This document shows positions 4,912-6,409 of a stretch of DNA of 6,409 nt, piece after piece. The stretch covers positions 1-6,409 of the forward strand of contig CAYFJO010000569.1 of assembly GCA_964343305.1 (NCBI GenBank). Direction: 5' to 3'. Source of the DNA: CAYFJO01 sp964343305. GTDB lineage: Bacteria > Planctomycetota > Planctomycetia > Pirellulales > Pirellulaceae. The notes beneath the pieces were generated by a model. The model had not been told where the DNA came from. It did no database searches and saw only the letters and a list, made by a program, of their open reading frames with translations. The position numbers and the translations under genes were made by a program. The stretch's first letter is position 1, and each line of letters starts with the position of its first letter.

Positions 4912-6409
4912 ATGAGAATACTGACGACGGTGCTGGTGATTGCATTTGCATTCACGGCGTTGGCGAATCCGGCATCGACCCAAAACCAAGACCAGACGCA
5001 GCGACGCGACCGGCAAACAGAACACCGGCGCGGGCAGAAACAAGGCAAACGCGGCCAAACTGGGAAAGGTAAGGGCGGTGGTTTTGGGAAACAACCGAAC
5101 AAAGCGAATGCCTTCGATGAATACGCGCCGACTCGCAGTGCGAAGGACGAGATGACAGCCTTGATCTCCAAAGGGCTCACCTGGCTGACCGGTTCGCCGG
5201 CTGACAACGATGTGAGTTCGGTCGGAAAAGACGCTCAGTTCTTCGGGTTCGTATCGCTGCGATACCAGAGCAAGCGTACGGTTCAGCGTGGGCCGGTCGG
5301 TCGAGCGTTCTTCGCGTTGCTGACGCCCGATCAACGAAGAGTGATGATCCGTGCGGCCCACGATCAGCACGAAACTTTGCGGTTGTTTCACACCTTAAGA
5401 GAAAAGGTGCTCAGGGAGTTGGAACGCCTGCTGTATACCGGCCTGGAAGTTGACATCCGACGGCTGCAAGGATTGGCCGAACAATATGGCGAACTCGATG
5501 CGGAACTGGGGCTGTACGAGGCCCGCGCGTTTGCGACCGTCAATACCAGCCTTACGCAACAGCAGCATGAGCAATTGAAGAACATGCGGCGGCAGTACGT
5601 TGCAGGACAGAGCAAGGATGCTCAGGAACTCGCGAAACGACAGAGAAAGGAGATGGTGCGCGACGCTGCGGAACTCACCGATGACGAACTGGCTCAGTTG
5701 GAAGACATGTGCGCGAAAGCGTTCACCTGGCTGACTGGCACGCCGGCCGACAACGAAACGCTTCCGCTGGGAAAACCGGCTCAGTTTTTTGGATTCGTGA
5801 GCTTGCGTCTGAAGAGCAACCATTCCGTGAGCCGTGCAGGAATCAGCCGCATGTTCTACGATTTGCTCACTTCAGACCAACAAAACGTGATCTCGCGCAC
5901 GGCCACGCAACAGCATGCCAAGGTGGACGAGTATCTGGCCCAGCGACGCAAACTACTTCGTGAGCTTGAGCGTCTGCTGGCTTCCGGCGAATGCGATGAG
6001 CAAGAAGTTGCCGATTTGGGTGCCGATGTGGGTTGGCTTGACGTGCAGATCGCGTTGTTGCAAGCCAAAGCGTATACGGCGATCCGGGCCTCGCTTACGA
6101 ACGAACAAGTCGAAACAATGATGGAGATTCGCTCGCGACATGTCCTTGAGTCGAGCCGCCTTGCCGAGTTGTCGCCGTTGCAGAGGGGGGAAAGACTGTT
6201 TTTCTTGTGTACCTCGTGTCATTCACCACAACTCGATAAGTCGCATGTCGGCCCCCCGCTGAACAACGTCGTCGGACGCCCCGCGGCTTCGGTCAGCGGT
6301 TACGCGTACTCGCCGGCGATGCGAGCACAGGGGTCAAAGGGACTGAGATGGTCAGCCGACATGTTGGAAAACTTTCTCAGCCAACCACAACGGTTCATTC
6401 CGGGCACGA
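4912..6409 (+). CDS. Secreted protein with duplicated LTxxQ helical domain fused to class I cytochrome c (3' end outside window)
   Basis: The frame is open from ATG 4912 to the window end (499 residues seen, no stop). Residues 1-19 are a signal peptide (ILTTVLVIAFAFTALA), with no lipobox. Residues 24-66 are a basic Gln/Arg/Lys/Gly linker. Residues about 80-262 and 262-422 are two copies of one helical domain: TWLTGSPADN...AQFFGFVSLR and TWLTGTPADN...AQFFGFVSLR, 182 residues apart, each with LRELERLL. Four LTxxQ motifs (LTPDQ 137, LTQQQ 214, LTSDQ 319, LTNEQ 395) resemble the Spy/CpxP hallmark. A class I cytochrome c domain starts near 423: GERLFFLCTSCH with heme motif C433-x-x-C436-H437, then VGPPLNNVVGR (446-456), SGYAYSPAM, and FIPGT (495-499), after which the Met heme ligand is expected just outside the window. 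It follows the secreted protein by 53 bases. The role is unknown; a periplasmic heme protein with a binding or sensing module is the best description. Confidence 0.87.
   Translation, partial: MRILTTVLVIAFAFTALANPASTQNQDQTQRRDRQTEHRRGQKQGKRGQTGKGKGGGFGKQPNKANAFDEYAPTRSAKDEMTALISKGLTWLTGSPADNDVSSVGKDAQFFGFVSLRYQSKRTVQRGPVGRAFFALLTPDQRRVMIRAAHDQHETLRLFHTLREKVLRELERLLYTGLEVDIRRLQGLAEQYGELDAELGLYEARAFATVNTSLTQQQHEQLKNMRRQYVAGQSKDAQELAKRQRKEMVRDAAELTDDELAQLEDMCAKAFTWLTGTPADNETLPLGKPAQFFGFVSLRLKSNHSVSRAGISRMFYDLLTSDQQNVISRTATQQHAKVDEYLAQRRKLLRELERLLASGECDEQEVADLGADVGWLDVQIALLQAKAYTAIRASLTNEQVETMMEIRSRHVLESSRLAELSPLQRGERLFFLCTSCHSPQLDKSHVGPPLNNVVGRPAASVSGYAYSPAMRAQGSKGLRWSADMLENFLSQPQRFIPGT
5179..5433 (+). 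repeat. Internal protein repeat, copy 1 core (residues 90-174)
   Basis: Aligns without gaps to residues 272-356 of the same protein; by hand count 46 of 85 positions are identical. The best conserved blocks are TWLTG[ST]PADN, AQFFGFVSLR and LRELERLL. The DNA is much less alike than the protein (different codons for the same residues), so the duplication is old and under selection. Confidence 0.9.
5725..5979 (+). repeat. Internal protein repeat, copy 2 core (residues 272-356)
   Basis: Partner of the copy at 5179-5433. The similarity continues more weakly past the core: A-[RK]-A-[FY] followed by SLTxxQ occurs at residues 204-218 in copy 1 and 385-399 in copy 2. Confidence 0.9.
6208..6222 (+). 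other. Heme c attachment motif CTSCH
   Basis: TGT ACC TCG TGT CAT encodes C433-T-S-C436-H437, the covalent heme site of the C-terminal cytochrome domain. The downstream VGPPLNNVVGR and FIPGT elements are in the order and spacing of mitochondrial-type class I cytochromes c, so this is not a chance CxxCH. Confidence 0.93.

Noticed and set aside
4888..5823. Long minus-strand open frames (4888-5391 and 5395-5823) opposite the cytochrome fusion gene
   Set aside because: Their translations are Arg/Ser/Cys-rich and family-free, while the + strand here encodes a clear duplicated domain. They are antisense shadows.
1..6409. CRISPR array, tRNA/rRNA genes, insertion sequences or attachment sites
   Set aside because: No regularly spaced repeats, cloverleaf-like segments, transposase-like proteins or terminal inverted repeats were seen on either strand.

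Overview
The window looks like accessory chromosome of a planctomycete (Planctomycetota, probably a Pirellulaceae/Rhodopirellula-like lineage). This rests on the gene content: a planctomycete-style Gfo/Idh/MocA oxidoreductase tail, an ECF sigma factor of the Rhodopirellula/Verrucomicrobium type, a membrane-bound anti-sigma partner, an exported formylglycine sulfatase and an exported c-type cytochrome. The taxonomic call is from family resemblance only. Every credible gene is on the + strand.

Layout. Bases 2-568 are the C-terminal part of a Gfo/Idh/MocA dehydrogenase. Bases 569-1051 hold no intact gene: there is a short membrane-protein remnant that changes frame (about 592-881), then a leader with a GACAGT-type inverted/direct repeat cluster just before the sigma gene. 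From 1052 to the window end five genes run head to tail: ECF sigma factor (1052-1597), transmembrane anti-sigma-like protein (1594-2628), sulfatase (2625-4099, frame break near 3626), a secreted protein of unknown function with a possible jelly-roll part (4118-4858, in-frame TAG at 4604), and a large secreted protein (4912 to beyond 6409). The first two junctions are 4-base ATGA overlaps and the later gaps are 18 and 53 bases, so this is very likely one operon.

The last gene is the most unusual. It has a signal peptide, a basic Gln/Gly/Arg/Lys linker, a duplicated helical domain of about 182 residues whose copies each carry two LTxxQ motifs (as in Spy/CpxP-type periplasmic proteins), and a C-terminal class I cytochrome c domain with CTSCH. 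The window ends just before the expected methionine heme ligand. It has no stop codon inside the window.

Working model (inference): the sigma/anti-sigma pair senses something in the periplasm and controls its own operon, which supplies a sulfatase for sulfated polysaccharide plus two further exported proteins, one a heme protein. Two of the exported genes carry reading-frame lesions, and the upstream remnant is also broken. Either the locus is decaying, or the sequence has errors, or (less likely) recoding occurs.
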